A stretch of DNA of 64,000 bases, taken from the NCBI GenBank assembly GCA_937905825.1, contig CALCXM010000042.1, positions 1-64,000 on the forward strand, read 5' to 3'. This document shows positions 35,003 to 43,176 of the stretch, one piece after another (positions within the stretch are counted from its first letter, which is position 1; each line of letters starts with the position of its first letter). The notes under the pieces are model-generated. The model did not search any database, was not told the origin of the DNA, and saw only the letters and a program-made list of their open reading frames with translations. Source of the stretch: an uncultured bacterium (lineage in GTDB: Bacteria; Planctomycetota; UBA1135; GCA-002686595). Both the position numbers and the translations under genes were made by a program.

Positions 35003-36763
35003 ATGCTCCTTCCCAACAACTCCAAGCGTTTTGGCCGGCTGGCCGGGCAGGCACTGCTCGCGACCAGCATCGCGTCCGTCTCCTACGCCCAGTCCAGCTT
35101 CTCGATCGACTGGCACAGCCCAACTCTGGCGACGCCGGACACCTGCAGCGGCACGCCAATTACGGAAGGGGACATCCTGTCGCCCGCGGCTGGAGTGCCG
35201 GCCTTCGGACCTCTCGCCGCACCTTGCATCGCGATCAGCGGCGGCGTGACCGGCTTGGGGCTCTTCAACCACAGCGGTTGCGTCGGGCATCCCGCAGGAT
35301 CTCCATGTCGAATCGACGTGGACGCCTTGTCCTATGGTCGCGACTACGCGCTCGGCTCGGTCGCTGCTGCGCCCGGGGACTTTTTGTTCTCAACGGACGA
35401 GTTCGCCATCGCTGGTGTCGCGCCCATCTATGCGCCGAGCATCAACACCGAAGCAATCGCAGGAGACTCCGCTACCGATGTTTGGTCCAACGGAGGCTTC
35501 ATGGGCTTTGGACCCTTTGCACCAGGGGCCATGCCCGTGGGACACAAGGCGGTCCTCGACGGAGATGGCACGCTTAGCGGCAGCGGATTCGTCTACCCAG
35601 GACTTGGCATGCTCGAACCAACCTTCCCGGGTCCGCCTCCAAACACCGGTGACAACTTGGACGCCTACGACTACGACCCGAGCATGGGGATGGTCGGCTT
35701 CCCGGCGACGGGTGTTTACTTTTCCGTCGAAGGTTTCGTTCTGGACGTCTTCTCAGGAGTTGCCGGTTCCGCCGCGGACTTGGCGAATGGAGTCAACGCG
35801 GGCGACGTGTTGATCAGCGTCGCCCCCGGAGGTCCTCCCGCCGTCTACGCCCCCGCGCTCGCCCTCGGATTGAGCATTGACGGATTGGACGACTTGGACG
35901 CCTTGGCCGTGGCGGAGAACGGAATTCCCGGCTTCCAAGCATCCCAATCTCCCTACGACTGGGTTGGCCCCGGCGGTCGTGACATGGTGCTCTTCTCCGT
36001 CAAGCGCGGATCGGCGGTCATCGGTCGTCCGGACTCCATCTTCGGCCTCCCGATCAGTGAAGGAGACATCCTGACCACGCCCTTGCCTTTCGGCATGGGT
36101 GGCGTTTCGATCTGGCCAGGGATCTTTTGCGCAGCGGAGAACTTGGGGCTGAACAGCTTGCGTGTGCCCGGTGGTTTCCCCGATGACCTCAACGCTTTGG
36201 ACACGGTCAGCTTGAGCCAGATGGACTGCAACGGCAACGGCATCGACGACTTCATCGACATCTTGAATGGCTCGTCCGCTGACATGGACTTTGATGGAGT
36301 TCCCGACGAGTGTGGTCCTCCCGGCACGCCAGGTTGCTTCTGCGCAGCGGGCTCCGCGCCCTGTGGCAACACCTTCCCGACGGCAGGTTGCCGCAACTCA
36401 ACGGGAGTTGGTGCTCTGTTGGCTGGCGCAGGTTCGAACTCGGTGGGAGCGGACGACTTGGTGCTCCTCGCTAGCAACATGCCCGCTGGAGTTCCCGCCG
36501 TGTTCTTCGGCGGCACTTTCCCCGTGGGACCTCTGCCCTTTGGCGACGGACTGCGCTGTGCCGGCGGCAACATCGTGCGCTTCAGCACTCCCGCTCCGAC
36601 CAGCGCCCTCGGCGAACTCACCGCTGGCCCCGGCCTAGCCGCTGGCTATGGCATCACGGCGGTTGATACCTGGATCTTCCAATGCTGGTTCCGCGATCCC
36701 ATCGGGCCCTGTGGCAACGGATTCAACACGTCGAACTCCTTGTCCGTGAGCTTCGCTCCCTGA
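35003..36763 (+). CDS. Large secreted protein with dockerin-like repeat and C-terminal domain
   Basis: The protein has 586 residues with a signal peptide ending ASIASVSYAQ. Two similar segments share ITEGDIL/ISEGDIL (GTPITEGDILSPAAG and GLPISEGDILTTPLP), suggesting an internal duplication. A dockerin-like calcium-loop pair, DCNGNGIDDFIDILNG followed by DFDGVPDEC, lies near residues 407-440. The end is the third copy of the C-terminal domain (GCFCAAGSAPCGN, LPFGDGLRCAGG, CWFRDPIGPCGNGFNTSN). An 11-base-pair terminator hairpin follows. Function is unknown; the domains fit an exported calcium-binding surface protein. Confidence 0.85.
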   Translation: MLLPNNSKRFGRLAGQALLATSIASVSYAQSSFSIDWHSPTLATPDTCSGTPITEGDILSPAAGVPAFGPLAAPCIAISGGVTGLGLFNHSGCVGHPAGSPCRIDVDALSYGRDYALGSVAAAPGDFLFSTDEFAIAGVAPIYAPSINTEAIAGDSATDVWSNGGFMGFGPFAPGAMPVGHKAVLDGDGTLSGSGFVYPGLGMLEPTFPGPPPNTGDNLDAYDYDPSMGMVGFPATGVYFSVEGFVLDVFSGVAGSAADLANGVNAGDVLISVAPGGPPAVYAPALALGLSIDGLDDLDALAVAENGIPGFQASQSPYDWVGPGGRDMVLFSVKRGSAVIGRPDSIFGLPISEGDILTTPLPFGMGGVSIWPGIFCAAENLGLNSLRVPGGFPDDLNALDTVSLSQMDCNGNGIDDFIDILNGSSADMDFDGVPDECGPPGTPGCFCAAGSAPCGNTFPTAGCRNSTGVGALLAGAGSNSVGADDLVLLASNMPAGVPAVFFGGTFPVGPLPFGDGLRCAGGNIVRFSTPAPTSALGELTAGPGLAAGYGITAVDTWIFQCWFRDPIGPCGNGFNTSNSLSVSFAP

Positions 36764-36800
36764 TCGCGCGTTCTGGACGGCCGATGCAATGACTTGATGG

Positions 36801-36835
36801 GGCACGCAGCCGAGGTTCAGTCCTGGCTGCGTGCC
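36801..36835 (+). terminator. Terminator hairpin after secreted protein gene
   Basis: GGCACGCAGCC pairs perfectly with GGCTGCGTGCC, with an inner AGG/CCT, and TAGTTTGTG follows. It starts 38 bases after the stop at 36763. Confidence 0.65.
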
Positions 36836-37046
36836 TAGTTTGTGTGGAGAAGGGACTCGCCTGCGGGCCTTGTATCCCGTGAGCTTGCGATTGCCATCCC
36901 AGGCTGCCTACGCAAGAGGCCGGGCCTCTCACTTCTTTTCGCGAGTGGTCAGGCGCCCGCTCCCTGTCTTCGTCCTGCTCCATGGATTGCGGAACTCGTT
37001 TCGAACCAGAGCGAACAGGATCTCCGCCGAGTGAACGAAAGGGAAG

Positions 37047-38810
37047 CTAGTGCGCTTCGATCTCAAACGTCAACTCTTGGCGAAGCTCCCCGGGCTTGAT
37101 CGCGACTCGAGTTTCTAGCGCCTGCCAAGGGGAAGGCAGTTCCGGTCCAGGCTCAGCCTCTGTGCCTGGCCCGTGGGTTGTGGCACGAATGACCCGAGTG
37201 GCGCCCGAAGAGTCTGTCGTGAGTCCAAGGTTGCCGCCGGTCCGGGAAGCACTCGCATCCAAGGAGTACAGGATCCCGTCCCGAAGCGCTCCCCGTTGCA
37301 CTGCGGTTGTGTGATCAAGGAACTCGATTCGAAGGTCATAGTTCCCGGGAAACGCAGGACCCAGGTCCATCACCAGTTCGCCCCCGGCAGCGATGGCAGC
37401 CAGTTCCAGAGGACCACGGAAGAACGAGCGCTTGCCAGAATGTTCATGCGCTCCAGCGCTGAACTCTCCCATCAACCAGAGTCTCTCACTGAGCACGTGA
37501 TCCCCCAAATCTTCAAAGGACAGGCGCAAGGAAACCTCCACCGGTTCGTCCAGCAACAGATCGAGCAAGGGCAGCGCGCTACCGCCAACTGGAATCGTGA
37601 CCGGGAATTGCACTCGTACGACTCCCTTTGGCTGTTGTGGAGCCTCCCCCGGCGATGTGTGCCTGGGGCTCACGTTGAGGAGGTAATCCCCAGGGGTCAT
37701 GTCCTTGAACTCGTAGCGTCCGCTTGAAGGATCCTGGTCCCCTTGGGAGAACCTGGCTTCTCCCGCCAACAAGAACGGCTCGCCGCTCGGAATTCTTCGC
37801 ACCCGACTGCCCGCATCTTTTCGAGTTGGGCCCCAGCTGCTCGAGCTCGAGTTCGAGTCTCGGGAGACCCGGGTCAATCGAATGTCCGTGTCGTTGGGTG
37901 CCCGACCTGATCGGTACCTGACATCCAAGAACACGTCGACTTGCTCAAAGATCTCCACGTGAAGCGCTGTCCTTTGCTCCGGCAACCGAACGCGAATCTC
38001 ATGGAGGCCGCAGCCCTCTGCCAGGAAGATCAACTTGTACTCACCTTCCCCCAAGGCCCCGAAGCGAAACCAATCGGAGCTTGGGTGGGCTTCGAGTGAC
38101 GCGATCCGCACCTCGGTTCCTCGGGTTTGCCCGTCCAATCCTCCCAGCTTGAAGAGGCGCAGGGTCACTGGGCCGGGTTCGGCTAGATGAATGGAACCGT
38201 GGATGTCGAGGTTGCCGTCGAGCACCACGTTCAGCTGCAGGTCTCCGGCGCTCCAAGCCTTTTCGACGATGAATGGATTGTCGACGGTTGGAAAAGTGAC
38301 GACACGTCCGAGGCACTGCACGGCGAGGCTTCCGGCCGGTACTTGGTCCAGAGAGATCTCGCCAGACTCCGATGCGATGCGAGTGGTTGCTATTGGCCTA
38401 GGCACTAAGCCGCCTATCCCAAGGCTCCCGGGAGCGCTTGCATTGGGCTCGGTGGGGAGCAGTCCCCCCATGAAAAACTTCACGTAGACGCCTGGAACGA
38501 CCTGGCCCGAGGCATCGAAGACGGTCACTCTGAGAGTGCGCGGATCCCTATGGAGCCGTCCTGATCCCAAGGCCGCCAGGTCGCGACCTTGGGTGACGTC
38601 TAGCGCGCTTCGGCGGTTGTCCTCATGAACCTCCGGCTGACTTGAGGGGAGCACCGGGGGCAATTCTTGAGGCGCCATTTCGCTTTCCTCGATCTCGCGG
38701 CGAACCCCCGACACCGGATCACCGCCACGGTCTTTGTTCATCGACTGCAGGACGAAAAGCATGAGAGCACCCGCGAGCGTCATCATCGCGAGTAAATGAC
38801 TCTTTCGCAT
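37047..38810 (-). CDS. Membrane-anchored protein with carboxypeptidase-regulatory-like repeats
   Basis: The protein has 587 residues. The ATG at 38810 opens a cytoplasmic tail of seven residues and one transmembrane segment (about 8-22, AMMTLAGALMLFVLQ), so nearly the whole chain is outside. After a 60-residue linker, strand-rich domains resembling carboxypeptidase regulatory (Cna-B-like) units follow, e.g. LRVTVFDASGQVVPGVYVKF, SGEISLDQVPAGSLAVQCLG and SGRYEFKDMTPGDYLLNV. There is no peptidase active site. The architecture matches the extracytoplasmic half of the sigma-factor fusion at 50734 and the protein at 58931. Its function is unknown; sensing or adhesion are guesses. Confidence 0.75.
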   Translation of the reverse strand: MRKSHLLAMMTLAGALMLFVLQSMNKDRGGDPVSGVRREIEESEMAPQELPPVLPSSQPEVHEDNRRSALDVTQGRDLAALGSGRLHRDPRTLRVTVFDASGQVVPGVYVKFFMGGLLPTEPNASAPGSLGIGGLVPRPIATTRIASESGEISLDQVPAGSLAVQCLGRVVTFPTVDNPFIVEKAWSAGDLQLNVVLDGNLDIHGSIHLAEPGPVTLRLFKLGGLDGQTRGTEVRIASLEAHPSSDWFRFGALGEGEYKLIFLAEGCGLHEIRVRLPEQRTALHVEIFEQVDVFLDVRYRSGRAPNDTDIRLTRVSRDSNSSSSSWGPTRKDAGSRVRRIPSGEPFLLAGEARFSQGDQDPSSGRYEFKDMTPGDYLLNVSPRHTSPGEAPQQPKGVVRVQFPVTIPVGGSALPLLDLLLDEPVEVSLRLSFEDLGDHVLSERLWLMGEFSAGAHEHSGKRSFFRGPLELAAIAAGGELVMDLGPAFPGNYDLRIEFLDHTTAVQRGALRDGILYSLDASASRTGGNLGLTTDSSGATRVIRATTHGPGTEAEPGPELPSPWQALETRVAIKPGELRQELTFEIEAH

Positions 38811-39033
38811 GCTCCAAGCCTACAGCGAGAGTCGAACAGCGTCCGCTGCCATTTCCTCTCGGGGAGACCGAATCAATGAGGGTCGATACGCGGGTGATGG
38901 GATGCCGTTGACGGGGGAGGTGTCGCGTCCCGTGCTCGAGAACGCTCAGATCCCTCGGCGAGGAGTCCGCCAAACTGCAACAGCCGGTCGGGCTTTCCAT
39001 GCCGGCGGTTTGCGTTTCCGACCACAAGGAGTT

Positions 39034-39063
39034 TTGTGTGCACGATATTTATTGTGTGCACGA
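39034..39063. repeat. Pair of 12-base direct repeats
   Basis: TTGTGTGCACGA occurs at 39034-39045 and again at 39052-39063, separated by TATTTA, a period of 18 bases. Each copy contains the palindrome GTGCAC. This looks like a tandem binding site for an unknown regulator. Confidence 0.45.
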
Positions 39064-39241
39064 AAATCGTGGGTTCGGGAACCTGGAATCGGGAAACAGC
39101 GGCCAGATCAGGGGGAGCAAGAGTGGAGGTGAAGGCCTCTGCCAATGACTGGAAGGCTGCGATCAGCAATCCCGCGGGGGGCCCGGAGCGTTTGAAGCTG
39201 GATTGGCGGGGACCCCTGCAGGTGACCTTGTTTGAACCTGG

Positions 39242-39302
39242 CCGTTAAAAAATTAGCAGTTAGGTGTGGCGCCCTGAGTGCGAACTGCTAAGAATTTAAC
39301 AG
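39242..39302. promoter_or_regulatory. Paired dyad operator likely bound by BlaI
   Basis: Two similar 18-base dyads, CCGTTAAAAAATTAGCAG (39242-39259) and CTGCTAAGAATTTAACAG (39285-39302), lie 43 bases apart, about four helical turns, so on the same face. Together they form 18-base inverted arms matching at 15 positions, and the arms are 21 bases apart. The blaI ATG lies 58 bases downstream. Dyads of the CTGnTAA-N-TTAnCAG type fit autoregulation by the winged-helix BlaI product, though the sequence differs from the known BlaI box. Confidence 0.6.
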
Positions 39303-39360
39303 GTCAGGCGCGAGGGCGCTCGACTCTCCCCCAATCTCCGCGAACCCCTGGGCAGCGAAC

Positions 39361-39756
39361 ATGTCAAAACACGAGACCCCATCCTTGAGTCGACGGGAAC
39401 GTCAAATCATGGACATCATTTATGCCCAAGGGAGCACCTCGGCGGCGGAGGTGCGCGAGGCGCTGCCGGACGCCCCGAGCGATTCTGCGGTTCGCACCCT
39501 GTTGCGTTTGCTCGAAGAGAAGGGCCACGTGAAGCACGCGCAGGTGGGGCGCAAGTACGTCTACTCGCCGGTGGTCACCGCAAAGAAAGCCAGTCACTCG
39601 GCCCTTCGCAATTTGCTGCAGACCTTCTTCCAAGACTCCGTGGAGCAGACCCTCGCGTCCCTGCTCGACATGAAGTCCTCTGATCTGTCCGACACGGAAC
39701 TGGAGCGCTTGTCCGCGCTCATCTCGCAAGCCCGCAAGCAAGGAAAGAAATCATGA
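39361..39756 (+). CDS. blaI: BlaI/MecI/CopY-family transcriptional repressor
   Basis: The protein has 131 residues, the family's usual length. The winged-helix DNA-binding domain spans the first 75 residues (LSRRERQIMDIIYAQGSTSA, RTLLRLLEEKGHVKHAQVG, KYVYSPVV). A C-terminal dimerisation helix pair follows (ALRNLLQTFFQDSVEQTLAS). Family members repress their own operon until a membrane M56 protease starts a signal that removes them. The next gene encodes such a protease and overlaps this one by 4 bases (ATGA), and a paired dyad lies just upstream. Both support autoregulation. Confidence 0.9.
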   Translation: MSKHETPSLSRRERQIMDIIYAQGSTSAAEVREALPDAPSDSAVRTLLRLLEEKGHVKHAQVGRKYVYSPVVTAKKASHSALRNLLQTFFQDSVEQTLASLLDMKSSDLSDTELERLSALISQARKQGKKS

Positions 39757-42700
39757 ACAAGTGGATGACAAGTGATTGGGTCCGGGAAGCATCGACCATT
39801 GGCCCGGCTCAAATGTTGGATCCGGTTTGGAAGTGCAGCCTGTTGTTGCTCGCTGTTTGGGTGCTCGTCGCAAGCATGAAACGCTTCTCCGCCTCCCTTC
39901 GTCACGTGACTTGGGTGGCGGGCATGCTCGGGGTGCTGTGCTTGCCTTGGCTGTCTTGGACACTGCCCAAGCGCGCGCTACCGGTGCTGTCTCCGGAGTT
40001 GCAGTCGGTGGCTATCGGTTTGCTCGATCCGGCGCCGATCTCCCCGTCGCAACCTCCCGTGGAGCAAGAGTTCGCGGGAGTGGCGACTCAGGCGATAGAT
40101 ACCGCGGAGGCCCCCATGCCCCCTGAACTCGCGCACGCGGCTGTGCCCCTGGCGAGCCCGGTTGCGGCGACCTCGAAGATCAGCTTGTCGGCAGTCATGC
40201 TCCTTCTATGGATGCTTGGAACGCTGCTCGTGATCCTGCCTATCCTCGTCAGCTACATCCGAACCGCGCGCTTGGTGCGCGCGGCTCGCAGATCGAATTA
40301 CCGCTTCCAGAACTGTGTGCTCCCCGAGCAAATGGCCGCCTTAGGCTTGCGTCGCCCGGTGGCGATCTTGATCAGCGAGCAGGTCAGCATGCCGATGGTG
40401 ACGGGACTCTTCTCGCCCACCGTGTTGTTGCCTGTGGAGGCGCGAGCTTGGAGTGAAGAGCAGAGCCGCTCCGTTGTGTTGCACGAATTGGCCCACGTCA
40501 AACGCCGGGATTGTGCGACTCAGTGGCTGGCCTGCTTGGCCTTGGCCATGCATTGGTTCAATCCTTTGGTGTGGGTTGCCAACCGGCGCATGCGCGTGGA
40601 ACGCGAGAAGGCCTGCGATGACCTCGTGTTGAAAGCGGGGACCGACGCTTCAGACTACGCGGATCTGTTGTTGGCGGTGGCCCGTGCCCAACGGGACTTT
40701 GGCTCCCCATTTTCCACCGCCCTGGCCATGGCTCGGCCCTCGCAGTTGGAAGGCCGGCTGCTAGCGATCCTGGACCGGAATTGCCGGCGCTCGCCGATCA
40801 CCCGCTTGGGCTCCTCCGTGGCGATCGGGTTGATGGGACTTTGCGTCGTGCCCCTGGCCATGATGCAACTCACCGCTTCCGAAAGCCTGGCCCAAGTGTC
40901 GACCCAGGATGTCGCCGAAGCGCGCGAACCAACCGCTGTCTTGCGCGTCAGCGCGGACGGCAGCGAAGCCTACTCAACGATTCAAGCGGCGGTGAACGCA
41001 GCTCCGATCGGCGCCTTGGTGGAAGTCCTAGCAGGTGAGTACCCCGAACAGGTGCTAATCGAGAAGTCTTTGACCTTAGTGGGCGCCGGTCACGACGCAA
41101 CGCGGGTCGTCGCTGCGGATGAGACGCAACATGCCTTGGAGGTTCGCGGGGCGCGCGGCGTGCAGGTAAAGGGCTTGCGCTTCTCCTCCAAGGGACAGCA
41201 TCGGGACGGCAGCATTGGCCCAGGTGCAATCGTGATGGTGACAGCGAGCGAACTACGCATGGAAGCCTGCGCAGTGGTCGATGGCCCGCACAACGGCATG
41301 GTCGTAGGAGAGCACAGCAAGGTCGAGCTCGTTGGGATTCTGGTGGCTGCCGTTTGGTCCGAGGGGATTGTGGTGAAGGAGAACGCGACGGCGATCATCC
41401 GAGGATCGGAGATTCGCAACTGCCACCACTACGGGGTCCTCTTGCGTCCCGGAAGCGACGCCACGATCGAAAGCTGCCGCATCTCTGGCTCGGCCTGGCA
41501 CGGCATCCGCTATGACGCAGCGTCCCCGACGATACGCGGCAACCTGATCTTCGACAATGAGCGCACGGGGATCTACGCGGTGGGGGAAAGCCGCGCAGTC
41601 GTGCAGCAGAATCTCTTCCTGCGCAACGGGTTCACGGGAATCTCCCGTCTGCCAGGGGGAGGTGATTTGATCGAGAACAACACCTTTGCACGCCATGGTC
41701 GAGCAGGCATCGAGGGGGCTGGAGGAGAGGGTCACACGCTTCGCAGGAACCTGTTCTTTGACAACCCCACGGGATGCAGCTCGACGAATGCCACGGACAG
41801 CATCTTCTGGAAGAATGAGAAGGACTACAGCGCTCACAAGGAGGCCCCGACCGAGTTCTTTGAAGCCAATGGGAATCAGGTTCTAGATCCACTCTTTGTG
41901 GACGCCGAAAATCACAACTACTCCCTGCGGCCCGAATCGCCGGCCCTGTTGAAGAACGCAGGCGCCGCCGTTCCCCTCCCCATGGCTTCCCCCTGGGTCC
42001 GGGATCCCGCTGAGTCACCCTTTGACAAAATGGTGGCCGAGAAGATCGCACGTGCCGCCGCACCTTCCCAAGTCAAGGCCTATGCCCTGGCCAAGCCTTG
42101 GATAGAAGGCGTGCTGCAGATTGAGGACGCCAGCCTGCGGGCCAGCTCTGTCGAGGAGATTCGCAAGGCTCTCGCCAGCGAGCAGGAAGAGGTTCGGTTT
42201 GCTGGACTGCTCGCGTTCCTCGGCGCCGGGGAGGGCAGCTTCGACAAGACCTCCTTCCGAGACTTGATCTTGCCCAACCTGAACTCCTCCCACGGAGCGG
42301 TGCAAGTCAAGGCCTTCTACGCCCTCTTCAATTCGAAGCGCGAACCCGCCGACCTGCAGTTGGTAATCGCCGCCGCAAAAGCGGATGCGCCCGGGTTCAA
42401 GGACAGTGTTTCCCATCTGTTGATGACGTACTCCGGCGGCAAGCTTGAGGGAGCCGCGGGCGACGTGTTGCTGGAGCTGATGAAAACGGACAACCCCCAA
42501 GTGCTGCGCGAACTCATGCGAGGTCTGTGGGGTGCAAAGCTCTCCCCAGCCCTGGAAGCGCGCTTGATCGAGATCTCCAAAACTGCCCAGCGCTACGATG
42601 CGGTTTACTTCGGCCTCAGCACGCTGCAGGACAAGTCCAAAGCCGTGCTCGAAGAACTCTTCGCCGCCGCCCAGGACCTAGACCACAACGTCTGGGGCCG

Positions 42701-42944
42701 GGCTCTGTGGGGACTTGGCCATGGCGTTCCAGAGGCGAACCAATCGATGGTGGCCGACTTCTGCATCAAGCTCTTCGCCGCCCGCGGCTCCCAACGCACA
42801 CGAGAGGAAGTCCTGGGCCTCTTGGAGCGCTACGCAGGCCCCGCGCAAGTCGCTGCACTCGAGGAGCTAGCCGCCAACGAACTCTTGCCCGAGGACATGC
42901 GCACGCGTCTCCAAACACTGGCGAACTCCAACAAAGGGGATTGA
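39753..42944 (+). CDS. BlaR1-like M56 peptidase fused to beta-helix and HEAT repeats
   Basis: The protein has 1063 residues. The N-terminal third is an M56 membrane metallopeptidase: TM helices near residues 27-42, 50-66 and 148-170, the zinc motif H244-E245-x2-H248 (LHELAHVKRRD) and the downstream E285 in REKACDDLVL. After a TM helix near 350-370, residues about 395-740 hold a right-handed beta-helix (pectin lyase-like/NosD type) seen in YSTIQAAVNAAPIGALVEVL, GVLLRPGSDATIESCRISG and GIYAVGESRAVVQQNLFLR. Residues 750-1060 are HEAT-like helical repeats. BlaR1 normally ends in a penicillin-binding domain; here the sensor would be a glycan-binding-like beta-helix. It is coupled to blaI by ATGA overlap, so it likely cleaves or triggers cleavage of BlaI. 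Confidence 0.88.
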   Translation: MNKWMTSDWVREASTIGPAQMLDPVWKCSLLLLAVWVLVASMKRFSASLRHVTWVAGMLGVLCLPWLSWTLPKRALPVLSPELQSVAIGLLDPAPISPSQPPVEQEFAGVATQAIDTAEAPMPPELAHAAVPLASPVAATSKISLSAVMLLLWMLGTLLVILPILVSYIRTARLVRAARRSNYRFQNCVLPEQMAALGLRRPVAILISEQVSMPMVTGLFSPTVLLPVEARAWSEEQSRSVVLHELAHVKRRDCATQWLACLALAMHWFNPLVWVANRRMRVEREKACDDLVLKAGTDASDYADLLLAVARAQRDFGSPFSTALAMARPSQLEGRLLAILDRNCRRSPITRLGSSVAIGLMGLCVVPLAMMQLTASESLAQVSTQDVAEAREPTAVLRVSADGSEAYSTIQAAVNAAPIGALVEVLAGEYPEQVLIEKSLTLVGAGHDATRVVAADETQHALEVRGARGVQVKGLRFSSKGQHRDGSIGPGAIVMVTASELRMEACAVVDGPHNGMVVGEHSKVELVGILVAAVWSEGIVVKENATAIIRGSEIRNCHHYGVLLRPGSDATIESCRISGSAWHGIRYDAASPTIRGNLIFDNERTGIYAVGESRAVVQQNLFLRNGFTGISRLPGGGDLIENNTFARHGRAGIEGAGGEGHTLRRNLFFDNPTGCSSTNATDSIFWKNEKDYSAHKEAPTEFFEANGNQVLDPLFVDAENHNYSLRPESPALLKNAGAAVPLPMASPWVRDPAESPFDKMVAEKIARAAAPSQVKAYALAKPWIEGVLQIEDASLRASSVEEIRKALASEQEEVRFAGLLAFLGAGEGSFDKTSFRDLILPNLNSSHGAVQVKAFYALFNSKREPADLQLVIAAAKADAPGFKDSVSHLLMTYSGGKLEGAAGDVLLELMKTDNPQVLRELMRGLWGAKLSPALEARLIEISKTAQRYDAVYFGLSTLQDKSKAVLEELFAAAQDLDHNVWGRALWGLGHGVPEANQSMVADFCIKLFAARGSQRTREEVLGLLERYAGPAQVAALEELAANELLPEDMRTRLQTLANSNKGD

Positions 42945-42961
42945 GCGAACCAGTGCTCGCG

Positions 42962-42998
42962 CGGGCCCCTCGAATGGTTTAGCCATACGGGGGGCCCG
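42962..42998 (+). terminator. Two-tier terminator hairpin
   Basis: CGGGCCCC pairs with GGGGCCCG, and an inner ATGG/CCAT stem lies between. It begins 18 bases after the M56 gene stop. It probably ends the blaI operon transcript, although no T-run follows. Confidence 0.55.
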
Positions 42999-43176
42999 AT
43001 ACTCGGCATCCCACGAATCGACTCATGAGTAGAGCCGGCTAGCGGGCCTCGTGGGTTCATGACGGGATTGTAACCTTCGGGCGTGCGCGGCTTGGGCAAG
43101 CTTGAGGTGGACTCATCCACTTCCAGTGGTGGGCGGGCTCCCCCCGGCCCCCTTCAGACGCCCAACCGCGTTCATT

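Larger units (their letters stand above)
38811..39360. other. Divergent regulatory region upstream of blaI
   Basis: These 550 bases between the membrane-protein gene (minus) and blaI (plus) contain no convincing gene. They hold two notable sequence structures listed separately: a pair of 12-base direct repeats and a paired dyad operator close to blaI. Confidence 0.5.
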
